From positions 1 to 35,020 of the forward strand of contig JAOULO010000037.1 of assembly GCA_029881995.1 (NCBI GenBank): a DNA stretch of 35,020 bases, in the 5' to 3' direction. This document shows positions 34,872-35,020 of this stretch, piece by piece (position 1 is the first letter of the stretch; the number at the start of each line of letters is the position of its first letter). A program made the position numbers and the translations under genes. The DNA comes from Gammaproteobacteria bacterium. GTDB lineage: Bacteria; Pseudomonadota; Gammaproteobacteria; UBA6429; Thiohalophilaceae. The notes under the pieces were generated by a model. It had not been told where the DNA came from. It made no database searches and worked only from the letters and a program-made list of their open reading frames with translations.

Positions 34872-35020
34872 TCATTTATCAAACAACATACTCAAAAACT
34901 GCTGTCTGGTACCCGAGCTGTTGTCTCGAAATGTCTCATATTTCACATGTTGCTCTGTTCGGCTTTGGTCCGTCACAATGCCCCATAGGGGTCGGATACT
35001 GGTTGGCACCATGCCATAGC
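34872..35020 (-). CDS. C-terminal end of an unidentified gene (runs off the window)
   Basis: One minus-strand frame is open from the right edge for 48 codons to a TGA at 34872-34874, while the other two minus frames close sooner. The tail reads YGMVPTSIRPLWGIVTDQSR and later RDNSSGTRQQFLSML, an ordinary protein-like composition. Too little is present for a family call. It would be the gene upstream of the small Cys-containing protein, with a gap of about 110 bp in which nothing was recognised. Confidence 0.45.
   Translation of the reverse strand, partial: YGMVPTSIRPLWGIVTDQSRTEQHVKYETFRDNSSGTRQQFLSMLFDK

Overview
The window looks like chromosomal DNA of a gammaproteobacterium of moderate GC content. 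The evidence is the gene content (yejABEF, rapA, slyX, yeiP/efpL, yaeQ, ybaN-type DUF454, a desB-like desaturase) and a long conserved core. From 1 to about 18.9 kb the order is methyltransferase / mltD / yejFEBA / fabI / ppiD / tRNA-Asp / tRNA-Val / hupB / lon / clpX / clpP / tig / tRNA-Leu / tRNA-Lys. As I recall it, this matches the order around fabI-ppiD-hupB-lon-clpXP-tig in Pseudomonas. I cannot name the genus. No phage, insertion sequence, integron or CRISPR array is visible.

Layout. (1) 1-2055: start of a YafS-type methyltransferase on the minus strand, divergent from the lipoprotein murein transglycosylase MltD with three LysM repeats. (2) 2071-7585: yejABEF oligopeptide/microcin C-type ABC importer, tightly packed on the minus strand. 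(3) 7757-9863: fabI on the plus strand, then a convergent dicarboxylate/amino-acid:cation symporter. (4) 9911-18881: protein quality control and nucleoid block, all minus: tRNA-Lys, tRNA-Leu, tig, clpP, clpX, lon, hupB, tRNA-Val, tRNA-Asp, ppiD. It contains terminators, a sigma32-like promoter before lon and an 18-bp perfect inverted repeat between lon and hupB. (5) 18951-22472: stand-alone receiver protein, divergent from rapA. (6) 22473-24593: four-gene minus operon efpL(yeiP) - DUF938 methyltransferase - exported OB-fold protein - slyX. (7) 24594-25043: AT-rich 450-bp intergenic stretch holding a 25-residue membrane microprotein ORF. (8) 25044-29581: asparagine-synthetase-like protein, acyl desaturase with a Fur-box-like site, YaeQ, VOC protein. 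(9) 29624-33071: AEC permease, CBS-domain protein, an orphan TssB-TssC (VipA-VipB) sheath-like fusion, DUF454 membrane protein. (10) 33190-35020: two uncharacterised proteins and the tail of a third gene.

How the genes work together. The core block joins co-translational folding (Tig), periplasmic folding (PpiD), ATP-dependent proteolysis (ClpXP, Lon) and HU. EfpL and RapA serve translation and RNA polymerase recycling. The most unusual item is the single-gene fusion of the two contractile-sheath subunits, with no other type VI secretion gene in the window. Next are the variant PP-loop of the asparagine-synthetase-like protein, a probable non-ATG (CTG) start for the DUF454 gene, the microprotein and the unexplained 389-residue protein. 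All assignments come from reading the sequence and from family knowledge. No searches were run.
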